From Mycobacterium sp. 852013-50091_SCH5140682 (GTDB lineage: Bacteria; Actinomycetota; Actinomycetes; Mycobacteriales; Mycobacteriaceae): a DNA stretch of 46,024 bases. The stretch is from the NCBI RefSeq assembly GCF_001665685.1, contig NZ_LZTB01000024.1:1-46024 (forward strand), written 5' to 3'. The notes below the pieces were generated by a model. The model had not been told where the DNA came from and searched no databases. It was given only the letters and a program-made list of their open reading frames with translations. This document shows positions 24,569 through 34,191 of this stretch, piece after piece. Numbering within the stretch: the first letter of the stretch is position 1; each line of letters opens with the position of its first letter. The position numbers and the translations under genes are program-made.

Positions 24569-25023
24569 CCGGTTCGTCTGCACCAGTGTCTGATGCCGGG
24601 GAGCAACGCCAACCCGGCGGTGATCAGCGGAGCGATGCTCAACGTCATCGCGGTGGCCCAGGCCAGCGGGGTGGCGATCAGCGCGACTGCGGAGACCACC
24701 GCGCTCACGACCACCGTGACCTGTCCTGACGTCTTGCGCAGCATCAGCTGAACCGCGCCCACGACCAGAGCGATCGCCGCGACGATCAGCACGGCGGCTG
24801 CCGCGGCGAACCACCCCGACGTCGAATGCTGCTGCTCGGCGTCCGGTTTCAGGCTGTCCCAGTTCTGCACTGCGTCGAGCAGTTCGAAGAAAAGTTGCAT
24901 CAACACCACGCTCGCGGCGGCCAGCACGTTGACACCCGCACAGAGCACGGCCAGCACCGTCGTGGTGATCGCGACGCCTTTGCCGCGTGGCGGCGAAACA
25001 GGTTGGTAGGTCGGTAGATTCAC
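24565..25023 (-). CDS. Small membrane protein, third gene of the M23 operon
   Basis: A 152-residue protein with four predicted membrane helices (about 18-45, 71-93, 100-118 and 120-142). I do not recognise a family. After a short polar N-terminus (NLPTYQPVSPPRGKG), the loop between helices 1 and 2 is polar (WDSLKPDAEQQHS). The GTG start overlaps the stop of the preceding gene in a GTGA arrangement, so the two are coupled. By membrane plan it resembles the C-terminal half of its upstream neighbour, so the pair may act together. A role in the envelope is suggested only by the M23 peptidase that heads the operon. Confidence 0.75.
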   Translation of the reverse strand: MNLPTYQPVSPPRGKGVAITTTVLAVLCAGVNVLAAASVVLMQLFFELLDAVQNWDSLKPDAEQQHSTSGWFAAAAAVLIVAAIALVVGAVQLMLRKTSGQVTVVVSAVVSAVALIATPLAWATAMTLSIAPLITAGLALLPGIRHWCRRTG

Positions 25024-25670
25024 TGTCGCGGCCCCGCTGCCCATCGCTGGGTGGACGGCAGCAGCGTGAGTGCGATGGCCGCCACCGGCAGCACCGGCAT
25101 CGCGTACACCACCGGGTGCAGCCTGGCGCCTGCGATGAACAGGCTGCCGAAGATCAGCAGTCCGATGATCGAGCCGACGACGATCAGCAGCCGGCCCATG
25201 CGTTTGCGCAGCAGCAGGGCGATGAGCCCGCCGATGGTGGCGGCGGCCGATATCGCCGTGAGAAATCCGATTGCCACGCAGAACAGCCGGTCGCTGCGCC
25301 ACCATCCGGCGATCAGGTCGGTGGCGATCATGGCGGTGGCCCAGCCGCTGAGGATGCCCGCTGTCGCGGCGGCGGCCGACGTGCGCGGGTTGGCGCCGGC
25401 CGGGGTGCGGGGAATCTCCAGCGGACGGGCGCGGGGAATGTAGCGGGTCTGGCTCTGGTCGTCGGCGTCGCGCGAGATCAACCCGGTCGGGGGTTCGGCA
25501 TCGGCCGCAGTGGGGATGGCGCCGGTCGGGTGGCGGCGGATGATGCTGGTCTTGGGTTCGTGCTGCGCCGCGATCGGGGCGGACGCGGGGTCGACGGGCT
25601 GTCGCCGGATGATGCGAGTCTGATCGTCGGAAGGGCCGGTTGAGGCTCTGTTGTCGGCGGAGTCGCTCAC
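25020..25670 (-). CDS. Membrane protein with repeated Thr-x-x-Ile motifs, second gene of the M23 operon
   Basis: A 216-residue protein. Residues 1-100 are disordered-looking and polar, with four copies of a short motif: TRIIRR (18), TSIIRR (41), TGLISR (62) and TRYIPR (75). The rest holds about four membrane helices (about 105-122, 128-155, 160-178 and 185-205). The motif resembles mycobacterial Ser/Thr-kinase sites, which favour a hydrophobic residue at +3, and FHA-binding pThr-x-x-Ile, so the tail might be phosphorylated; this is inference. No family is recognised. The GTG start directly follows the TGA of the M23 gene (TGAGTG), giving tight coupling. Confidence 0.78.
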   Translation of the reverse strand: MSDSADNRASTGPSDDQTRIIRRQPVDPASAPIAAQHEPKTSIIRRHPTGAIPTAADAEPPTGLISRDADDQSQTRYIPRARPLEIPRTPAGANPRTSAAAATAGILSGWATAMIATDLIAGWWRSDRLFCVAIGFLTAISAAATIGGLIALLLRKRMGRLLIVVGSIIGLLIFGSLFIAGARLHPVVYAMPVLPVAAIALTLLPSTQRWAAGPRQ

Positions 25671-26720
25671 TCAGCCAACATAGTTGCCCGGGCTGAGCCC
25701 GCGCTGCGCCAGCCACGGCACCGGGTCGATGCGCTGCGTGCCGTTGAGCAGAACCTCGAAGTGCAGGTGCGGGCCGGTCGAGTTACCCCGGTTGCCGACG
25801 GTGGCGATCTGATCGCCCGCCATGACGCGTTGACCGACGCTGACGTTCCAGCTGTTGATGTGGCCGTACAGCGTGACGGTGCCGTCCGCGTGGCGCAGCT
25901 TGACCCAGGCGCCGTATCCGGCGGTCGGGCCGACGTCGACCACCACGCCGTCGGAAACCGCGGCGATGGGGGTGCCGATCGGGCTGGCCAGGTCGATACC
26001 GGCGTGCAGGACGCCCCAGCGGTACCCGAAGGTGGAGGTCCAGACGAAGCCCTTGGTGGGCATCACGAACAGCGGGCGCGACAGCCGTGCCTCGCGCTCG
26101 GCGCGCTCCTGCGCGAACGCGGCGGCCTTGGTGATCTCTTCGGCGTGCACCGCGGAGGTGTTGTCGGCGGCGACAGTGACGATCTGCATGCCGTCCACCG
26201 AGCCCGTCGAGCCGGCGGCGAGGGCGGTGTTGGCACCGGAGGCGACGATGGTGTCGTCGGCGCTGGCCTGCGTGCCGGTGGTCAACGAGTAGGCCCCTGC
26301 GGCGGTGGCGCCCGCGGCCATGGCGGCGATCAGCAGGCGGCTCTTGACGGGGCCGGGCGTTTCCTTGCGATGAGCGCCGCGGCGGCTGCTCATGTCGATG
26401 ACGTCGGTGGCGGCATTGCCGTCACTCACGTCGGTGTGGTTGTCGCGGTAGGCGTGGCTCGAGCCGCGGGTGCCACGGTCGCTGCCGGATTCGGAGCGGA
26501 ATTCCGACGGCACGGCCAACCGGATGGGGATCAGGTCATCGGTGTCGTGCATGTCATCGAGTTCGGGGGCGTGGATCACGCGAGATTCCCGGTCGAACGC
26601 ACCAGAGCTGTGGAACTCCAGGTCAGAGAGTTTTCCGAACTCGTTGAACGGGATGATGTCGGTGATTTCCGCGGCGTCCAGTGCATCGGCTGAGTTGTTT
26701 TTCCGGTCCCGAGCGCTCAT
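25671..26720 (-). CDS. Membrane-anchored M23 (LytM) metallopeptidase (Rv0950c type)
   Basis: A 349-residue cell-wall peptidase. Residues 1-127 are cytoplasmic and polar, with Thr-x-x-Ile sites TDII (20) and TDVI (105) plus TDDLI (60); a membrane helix spans about 128-150; a helical stalk follows (about 185-215) and the LytM domain covers about 220-345. The zinc ligands are His239, Asp243 (HAGID) and His320 (HLH), with His287 and His318 as the other active-site histidines, so the enzyme looks catalytically intact. The start at ATG 26720 has an AGGGG ribosome site. It heads a three-gene operon and matches Rv0950c. The 313-base upstream gap is shared with sucC. Confidence 0.92.
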   Translation of the reverse strand: MSARDRKNNSADALDAAEITDIIPFNEFGKLSDLEFHSSGAFDRESRVIHAPELDDMHDTDDLIPIRLAVPSEFRSESGSDRGTRGSSHAYRDNHTDVSDGNAATDVIDMSSRRGAHRKETPGPVKSRLLIAAMAAGATAAGAYSLTTGTQASADDTIVASGANTALAAGSTGSVDGMQIVTVAADNTSAVHAEEITKAAAFAQERAEREARLSRPLFVMPTKGFVWTSTFGYRWGVLHAGIDLASPIGTPIAAVSDGVVVDVGPTAGYGAWVKLRHADGTVTLYGHINSWNVSVGQRVMAGDQIATVGNRGNSTGPHLHFEVLLNGTQRIDPVPWLAQRGLSPGNYVG

Positions 26721-27033
26721 CGATACCCCTGTGGGAGATACGGACGAACGATGCTGCGACAACCCAGAAATCCTTCTCGTCGTGACCTCAGCGTGATCTG
26801 GACCAGAGGCACGTTAACCAAATCCCAATGATGGTGGCAACTCCTCCGGCTATTCCGCTGCAGAATGTGATCTGTATCACCGCCAGGGGCCGGTGAGATA
26901 TACCACATCGTCGGTAGGCGGTGCTTACGGCTCACGAGGGGATGGATAAAGTGCCCACGGGCCCGTCAGTGATACTTCCGACCGGGCAGCTTCGAAGTCA
27001 ACGCAGACAGATACCGCCTCATAGAGGAAACAC
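26721..27033. other. Divergent control region between the M23 operon and sucCD
   Basis: A 313-base gap with no gene. It carries a CRP-type palindrome (26866-26881, listed apart), a possible -10 box TAAAGT at 26947-26952 for sucC with a poor -35, and an AGAGGA ribosome site before the sucC ATG. The mRNA leader toward the M23 gene was searched for the c-di-AMP riboswitch often found before mycobacterial wall hydrolases; its conserved pattern was not recognised. Confidence 0.6.
26866..26881. promoter_or_regulatory. Candidate CRP (cAMP receptor protein) site
   Basis: TGTGAtctgtaTCACC matches the mycobacterial CRP palindrome TGTGAn6TCACA at 9 of 10 arm positions. It lies about 150 bases from both divergent genes, so it could serve sucCD, a TCA-cycle operon with likely carbon control, or the M23 operon. 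Confidence 0.5.
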
Positions 27034-28197
<1,164 letters not shown>

Positions 28198-28220
28198 CGG
28201 ACTTTAGGGGAAACACAGCT

Positions 28221-29132
<912 letters not shown>

Positions 29133-29140
29133 CTTTCCCT

Positions 29141-29200
29141 CGCGAGCAGACGCAAATGTCCCCGCACGCTCGGCGTGTCGGGGACATTTGTGTCTGCTCG
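29141..29200. repeat. Palindromic intergenic repeat, copy 2, bidirectional terminator
   Basis: A nearly perfect hairpin. The outer arms 29143-29164 and 29179-29200 pair over 22 bases with a single G-T; inside them CACGC (29165-29169) pairs with GCGTG (29173-29177), leaving a 3-base loop and one bulge. It fills the gap between the convergent sucD and S9 peptidase genes. It is the same element as 14995-15053, better preserved. There is no T-run, as is common for mycobacterial terminators. Confidence 0.8.
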
Positions 29201-29204
29201 GCAG

Positions 29205-31073
29205 TTAGACGCGACCACCCAGGTGCTGTGCGAGGAAGCGCTCGACGGCGTGGTACATGTCGATCTGGTTGTCGGGGTTGAGGAATCCGTGGCCTTCGTC
29301 GTCCTTGACCATGTACTCGACGGCGACCCCGCGCTCGCGTAGTGCCGCGACGAGGTTGTCGGATTCGGCTTGTACGACACGGGAGTCGTTGGCGCCCTGG
29401 ACAACCAGCAGCGGAGTACGGATCTGGTCGACCTTCGTGATGGGGGAGCGGGCCAGCATATCGGCCTCCTGCTTCGGGTCATTCGGGTCGCCGACGTACA
29501 TGTGCCAATTGGTGGCCAGGAACGGCCTTGCCACATTCGGCAGCGTGCGCATGAAGTTCGCGAGACTGGAGATCCCGACGTAGTCGATGGCCGCGGCGAA
29601 CACATCCGGGGTGAACGTGACGCCGACGAGCGCCGCGTAACCGCCGTAGGATCCGCCGAAGATGGCCACCCGGTCGCGATCGGCGTAGCCCTGCTTGACG
29701 GCCCAGTCGACGGCATCGATCAGATCGTCGTGCATCTTGCCTGCGAACTCCCCGATCGCGGCCTTCGTGAAAGCTTTGCCGTAGCCGGTGGATCCGCGGA
29801 AGTTGACCTGCAGCACCGCATATCCGCGATTGGCCAGCATCTGCACGTCCGGCTGGTAGGCCCAGACGTCGCGTGACCACGGACCCCCGTGCACCAGCAA
29901 CACCAGCGGCAGGTCCACCGGATCCACTCCGACGGGCAGCGTCAGATAGGAGTGCAGGTTCAGCCCGTCGCGCGCGGTGATGGTGACCGGTGTCATCGGG
30001 GCCAGCTGGTCAGGATCCAGATTCGGGTAGGGCCGGAACAACATTCGGCTCTCGCCCGTGGTGTGGTCGTAGAAATACGTGACGTACGGGTCGCGGTCAT
30101 GCATGAAGTTGACGACCCACCGCCGCCCGCTGCTGTCGGACGAGATCACACCGAGATCGCCGTCGCCGAGCTGACTCAGATTCTCCAGTACCGCAGCGAA
30201 ATCCGCGTCCAGCGCGTGGATCACCTGGCGCTCGCCGTAGTAGCGGGCCCCGACCAATTCGCCCGTGCGCTCGCTGAGGATCAGCGGGGAGGGCAGGACC
30301 ATCTGGGCGGCCAGGTCCAATGACGGATGGCTGTCCACCTCGGTTTCCACGCCGGTGGCGACATCGAGGCGGGCCAGCCTGGTTCGGTCGGTGCCGTGGT
30401 TGGATCCGAGCCAGACGCCCGAGCCGTCAGGGGCGATCGCCACGGGATGGATACCGACGGGATAGTCGGTGCCGTCGTAGGTCTTGATGGGTCGCAACGA
30501 CTTCGTGCCGGTATCCCATTGCGACAGTTCGACATCGCCGTCGGCGGTCAGCACCGAGGTGAAGAGGTCGCCGTGCTGGCTGCACATCCAGCCGATCACG
30601 GTGCCCGGATTCTCCGCGAGCAGCGTGAGTTCGCCGGTGGCGATGTCGAGTTCGTACGCGTCGAACAACTCCGGGTTGCGCTTGTTGAGTTGGACCATCG
30701 CCTTGCCCGGACGCCCCTTGAGGAGGTTGAAGTCCGATCGCACGCCGGGAAACGGCGTCAGATCAACCGCGGGGCTCTCGGGATGTTCAAGGTCCACGCG
30801 GAAGATGTGCCAGTTCTCGTCACCGCCCGTGTCCTGTTGGTAGAGCAACCAGCGCGCATCCTGGGTCCAGCGGTAGATGTAGACGCTGCGGGTCTCGTCG
30901 GCCGTCACACATCGCGGGTCGGGGTCCCCGTCGAGGTTCTCGATCCACACGTTGAGCCGGTTCCGCCACGGCGCGAGATAGGCGATTCTGGTGCCGTCGG
31001 GTGAGATCGTCGCGGCGGTGCGCACAGGTGGGCGGAAGAAGTCTTCGACGGTGATGAGCTCGGGTAGCGTCAT
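29205..31073 (-). CDS. S9 family prolyl-oligopeptidase-type serine peptidase
   Basis: A 622-residue cytoplasmic peptidase. The N-terminal ~370 residues form a beta-propeller-like region with repeated strands (SPDGTRIAYLAPW, WTQDARWLLYQQDT, APDGSGVWLGS). The C-terminal alpha/beta hydrolase domain holds the nucleophile Ser475 in GGSYGGYAALVG, the Asp near GANDSRV and the His in DDEGHGFL. Such enzymes cleave small peptides or acyl-peptides. The ATG at 31073 has a GAAGGGA ribosome site; the open frame extends 33 codons upstream without one. It lies 76 bases after a TetR gene on the same strand and probably shares its operator-controlled transcript. No signal peptide is seen. Confidence 0.9.
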   Translation of the reverse strand: MTLPELITVEDFFRPPVRTAATISPDGTRIAYLAPWRNRLNVWIENLDGDPDPRCVTADETRSVYIYRWTQDARWLLYQQDTGGDENWHIFRVDLEHPESPAVDLTPFPGVRSDFNLLKGRPGKAMVQLNKRNPELFDAYELDIATGELTLLAENPGTVIGWMCSQHGDLFTSVLTADGDVELSQWDTGTKSLRPIKTYDGTDYPVGIHPVAIAPDGSGVWLGSNHGTDRTRLARLDVATGVETEVDSHPSLDLAAQMVLPSPLILSERTGELVGARYYGERQVIHALDADFAAVLENLSQLGDGDLGVISSDSSGRRWVVNFMHDRDPYVTYFYDHTTGESRMLFRPYPNLDPDQLAPMTPVTITARDGLNLHSYLTLPVGVDPVDLPLVLLVHGGPWSRDVWAYQPDVQMLANRGYAVLQVNFRGSTGYGKAFTKAAIGEFAGKMHDDLIDAVDWAVKQGYADRDRVAIFGGSYGGYAALVGVTFTPDVFAAAIDYVGISSLANFMRTLPNVARPFLATNWHMYVGDPNDPKQEADMLARSPITKVDQIRTPLLVVQGANDSRVVQAESDNLVAALRERGVAVEYMVKDDEGHGFLNPDNQIDMYHAVERFLAQHLGGRV

Positions 31074-31149
31074 GGCAGTCCCTTCGGTAGGCAGCTTTGG
31101 TCGACGGGCGAGCATGCCCGTGATGCGTATTCGGTTGTGGGATAAGGAT

Positions 31150-31773
31150 TTACTGGGCGACTGGGCCGCCAAGGCGGCCGTTGGTGGCTTCGCGGATGGC
31201 CCGGTCCATGAGCGCGAGTGCCTCCTTCTGGCTCACCCGCTTGCCGTCGACGATGATCGCTCGACTGACGTCCTCGTCGACGACCCGGAAAGCGCCGGTG
31301 ACGGCCGCCGCGCACAGGCGCACGGTGAGGTCGTCTTCCGGCAGGCCCAACCGGTCGGCGATGACCGGGATGAGCCCCCGCTCCATGCGGTCGTGGACCA
31401 TCAGGTACGCAGTGCGCAGGGCGGGGTCGGATGCCGTCATGGTGGCCAACCGAATCGCGCTGAGCTCGTCCTCGATGTCCTGCGGTGACAGCGGATGCGC
31501 AATGCTGTCTGCCGCAAGGTGTTTGGACAACGACAGCTCGTGTGGCCAGCGGCGGGCGCTGGCCACGAACCGGTCTGCCGACTTTGCGAGCAGGGGTTCG
31601 ACGCAACTTTCCTTGCTGCGGAAGTAGCGCCAGATCGTGCGGGTGGAGAGCCCGGCTGCTTCGGCGATGTCATCGCCACTCGTTGCGGCCACGCCCCGTT
31701 CCCAGAAGAGGGCGCAGGCAATGCGCGACACCGCCAGGCGTGCCTGGTCCTGCTTATCGCCGATTGCCCTCAC
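31150..31773 (-). CDS. TetR family transcriptional regulator
   Basis: A 207-residue repressor-type protein. The N-terminal helix-turn-helix is clear (ALFWERGVAATSGDDIAEAAGLSTRTIWRYFRSKE, residues about 22-56), followed by an all-helical ligand domain of the kind seen in many mycobacterial TetR proteins. The GTG at 31773 begins just after a large palindrome with two operator-like halves, so the protein most likely represses its own gene and the S9 peptidase gene that follows. The inducer is unknown. Confidence 0.9.
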   Translation of the reverse strand: MRAIGDKQDQARLAVSRIACALFWERGVAATSGDDIAEAAGLSTRTIWRYFRSKESCVEPLLAKSADRFVASARRWPHELSLSKHLAADSIAHPLSPQDIEDELSAIRLATMTASDPALRTAYLMVHDRMERGLIPVIADRLGLPEDDLTVRLCAAAVTGAFRVVDEDVSRAIIVDGKRVSQKEALALMDRAIREATNGRLGGPVAQ

Positions 31774-31775
31774 CC

Positions 31776-31824
31776 CAATCTGTCACTTAGTGACACCTCG
31801 ACTGTGTCACTAAGTGACAGATTG
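31776..31824. promoter_or_regulatory. Double TetR-type operator, 21-bp perfect inverted repeat
   Basis: Two 21-base arms, perfectly complementary, flank a 7-base spacer. Each arm contains its own 15-base palindrome, TGTCACTTAGTGACA (31781-31795) and TGTCACTAAGTGACA (31805-31819), with centres 24 bases apart. The dyad starts 2 bases before the TetR GTG, and its right half overlaps the last codons and TAG stop of the upstream ATPase gene. Confidence 0.85.
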
Positions 31825-32886
31825 GTCAAGGCCTCCCTCGCGGTACTGCACCACGCGGCGCAGCAGCGGATCGCTCAGGTCGTACCACGTGGCGCGGCGG
31901 TCGCCCGCCTCCGACTTGGCGCGGACCACCCACCGAGCCGCTGTCAGCCGGCCCAACGCCGCGGACGCGGTCTGATTCGAAACACCCACGGCGGCAGCCA
32001 GATCAGACACAGTCCGAGCACCCTTGCCGCGCGCGAGTTCGACCACAAGGCGCTGCTCGCCGGTCGGCAATTGCCAGAGCCGCTGCTGGTACGCCGGTGC
32101 CAATCGGTCCAGCAGTGCGGCGATCACCGGCTCCAACGCCTGCAATGCCGGTACGTCGGCGACGTTGGCGACCATCTGCCACAAGCGCGGTGAGCCGCCG
32201 ACCAGCCGCTCGATGGCGGCCAGCCGATCTTGTCCCTCGGCGGACTGGAGGTAGTCGGCGACTTCACCGGTCGGCGCGATGATCTCGGCTCCCTCGTCGA
32301 TGGTCAGGTCGGGGAGTTCCTCCACGATGAACGAGCCGTACCACGGGTGAGTGCGTGACGCGACGCCCGGGAAGAGCGTTGGCGCGGTCGCGAAAAGCAT
32401 GACTGCGGTAGAGGTTTCGACCCACGCCCGCAGGCTGCCCTGGCCCGCTTCGCCGATGGCCTCGAACACCCGGTCCAGGTTCTCGATCGCCACCAGGATC
32501 ATTCGGCCGTCGGCCAGGTCGAGAATGGCGCGTTCCAGTCCGATGACGTCGTCACGCAGGTCCCGAGCCTCGGGCATACGCGATCGGATGAGCTCGACGA
32601 GAAGATCGCCGTAGCTTCCGATCGCGAGACTGTCCTCTGGGAGCAGCAGCGGCAGAACGTCTTTCGCTGTCTCGCTGCGGGACAGCGCACGGTGCACCAC
32701 GACGTGCAACGTGTGCGTCTTGCCACTGCCGTGCGGGCCGATGAGCAGGGTGTGCGGCCGAGAGCCGTCGCGCGCCGCGTCGACGATCCGGTCGGTCAGC
32801 CGTGAGAGGAACGCCGTCCGCCCGACGGTGCGCGCGTCGAGCTCGGCCGGATCGACCGCGGCCGGAGTGAACAGCGGAATGCTCAT
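31810..32886 (-). CDS. ATPase with C-terminal winged helix (archaeal-ATPase type), downstream member of a tandem pair
   Basis: A 358-residue P-loop ATPase. Walker A is GPHGSGKT (50-57), the Walker B strand is MILVAIENLD, and the C-terminal ~90 residues form a MarR-like winged helix (TVSDLAAAVGVSNQTASAALGRL) ending in YDLSDPLLRRVVQYR, the signature end of the archaeal-ATPase/DUF234-like family. No transmembrane helix is seen. The role is unknown; such proteins are STAND-like switches or regulators. The ATG at 32886 is chosen; a TTG at 32910 would add eight residues. It follows a second ATPase of the same type, 28 bases upstream. The last codons (QSVT-stop) are built from the TetR operator palindrome. 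Confidence 0.78.
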   Translation of the reverse strand: MSIPLFTPAAVDPAELDARTVGRTAFLSRLTDRIVDAARDGSRPHTLLIGPHGSGKTHTLHVVVHRALSRSETAKDVLPLLLPEDSLAIGSYGDLLVELIRSRMPEARDLRDDVIGLERAILDLADGRMILVAIENLDRVFEAIGEAGQGSLRAWVETSTAVMLFATAPTLFPGVASRTHPWYGSFIVEELPDLTIDEGAEIIAPTGEVADYLQSAEGQDRLAAIERLVGGSPRLWQMVANVADVPALQALEPVIAALLDRLAPAYQQRLWQLPTGEQRLVVELARGKGARTVSDLAAAVGVSNQTASAALGRLTAARWVVRAKSEAGDRRATWYDLSDPLLRRVVQYREGGLDQSVT

Positions 32887-32914
32887 CGCCGTCTTCTGCT
32901 CTTCGCGCAAGCGC

Positions 32915-34048
32915 TCATCGCCTCATCGCCAGCCACGCCGCCTGCACCAACCCCGAAGCAAAGCAATCGTCGTCGCCGACCCGGCGCAGATAGTGGTCCT
33001 GCTCGAGGCGTTCGATGAACGACACGAGTTGGTCGCGGTTGCGGATCGGGGACCCCTCGGACTGCAGCAGATGCGCTGTCGCGTCGACACTCAACGCGTC
33101 CGACGAGTGTGCGTAGATGTCGAGCAGATCGGCGATGGCGACGGCGTCGTCGCCGTAGTAGTTGCGCAGCCGGTCGCGGTAGTGCCGCAGGTCCCACGGA
33201 TCGTGCGGGTCGATGATGGCCGCGCGCAACAGATGGGGTATGCGGTCCGGGTCGACCAGCCCGGCCTGCGCCGACGCCGCGACCAGGTGCTGGATGTAGT
33301 ACGGCACGTTTTCGGCCGCGGCCGCGATGGATTCGGCGACGCGGTGCCGGTCGGTGGTGGCGACCTGAGCGCCCAGCAGCAGGCACTCCGCCAGATACGT
33401 GGCGTGGTCGTGGCGGATCGGCCCGACGGTGACTTTGCGGATGTCATTCACCGAGCTCAGCGCGTCCTCCGAAACATGGTGAAAGCCAATCGATCCGGAC
33501 AGAACGGTGGCGAGCCGGCCCGTGTTGTCCTGCCGGAAACGTCTCAGCAGATGCAGAAACGCGTCCCCGCCGCCGGGATTCTCGCGTTCCAGGTTGCGCG
33601 CCAGCACGGTGACTTCGTCGATGAACAGCACCAGCGGTCCGCGCTCGGCGCGGGACACGGCGCGCTGCAACAGATCATCGAGGGCGGCCTCGGCCTGGGT
33701 GCGCTCGAAACGGATCGGTCCGGTGACGAAGGCGACCTTCCACCGTTCGACCTCGTGGCGCAGCGCGTTGTCGATGCGGCCGAGCTCGCCCGCCAACGCG
33801 GTGACGAATTCTGCGTAGGTTTGGCGTTCGGCGCTCACCGAGACCACCGTCAGACCCTGCCGGCGGGCGGTGTGTGCGACGAGCCGGGCAAGCGACGTCT
33901 TGCCGTGCCGCCGGTCGCCGACCAATGCGGCGCCGCCGGCAGGCAGGCTCGCGAGAATCTCCTGTTCCTCGCGGACGCGGCCGACGACGTTGGCCGGGGG
34001 CACGATGCCGCCCACCACCAGGGACATCGGGCGAACGGGCCAAGTCAT
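32915..34048 (-). CDS. ATPase (archaeal-ATPase/STAND-like), upstream member of a tandem pair
   Basis: A 377-residue P-loop ATPase. Walker A is the variant GDRRHGKT (44-51), Walker B is LVLFIDE (139-145) with an acidic catalytic residue, and a sensor-like Ser follows (VLSGSIGFHHV). The C-terminal ~100 residues look like a winged-helix region (LSVDATAHLLQSEG...RNRDQLVSFIERLEQDHYLRRVG). The overall plan equals that of its downstream neighbour, so the pair are probably diverged paralogues that work together. The start at 34048 has no clear ribosome site and ATG 34027 is possible. A pair of direct repeats lies 23-48 bases upstream, in the gap toward the divergent thiolase-like gene. Confidence 0.75.
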   Translation of the reverse strand: MTWPVRPMSLVVGGIVPPANVVGRVREEQEILASLPAGGAALVGDRRHGKTSLARLVAHTARRQGLTVVSVSAERQTYAEFVTALAGELGRIDNALRHEVERWKVAFVTGPIRFERTQAEAALDDLLQRAVSRAERGPLVLFIDEVTVLARNLERENPGGGDAFLHLLRRFRQDNTGRLATVLSGSIGFHHVSEDALSSVNDIRKVTVGPIRHDHATYLAECLLLGAQVATTDRHRVAESIAAAAENVPYYIQHLVAASAQAGLVDPDRIPHLLRAAIIDPHDPWDLRHYRDRLRNYYGDDAVAIADLLDIYAHSSDALSVDATAHLLQSEGSPIRNRDQLVSFIERLEQDHYLRRVGDDDCFASGLVQAAWLAMRR

Positions 34049-34070
34049 GACGGAAGTCTACGCCTGAGTT

Positions 34071-34096
34071 GATGTACGTCATGAACGATGTACGTC
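34071..34096. promoter_or_regulatory. Direct repeat GATGTACGTC, candidate operator
   Basis: The 10-mer GATGTACGTC occurs at 34071-34080 and 34087-34096, 16 bases apart, each nearly palindromic around GTAC. They sit in the 143-base gap between the divergent ATPase pair and the thiolase-like gene, closer to the ATPases. The binding protein is unknown, and the ATPase winged helices are one candidate. Confidence 0.45.
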
Positions 34097-34191
34097 GAAC
34101 ATGGCGTGCAAATCCACGAGACACCCACCCGAACCGTCGAATCCCAATCCGTTAGCGTGGCGAATTAACACGTGTCAGGAGGTTGTTCACA

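Noticed and set aside
26721..26950. A c-di-AMP riboswitch before the M23 peptidase gene
   Set aside because: Such riboswitches occur before wall hydrolases in actinobacteria, but I could not find the conserved core or pairing pattern; a covariance search would be decisive.
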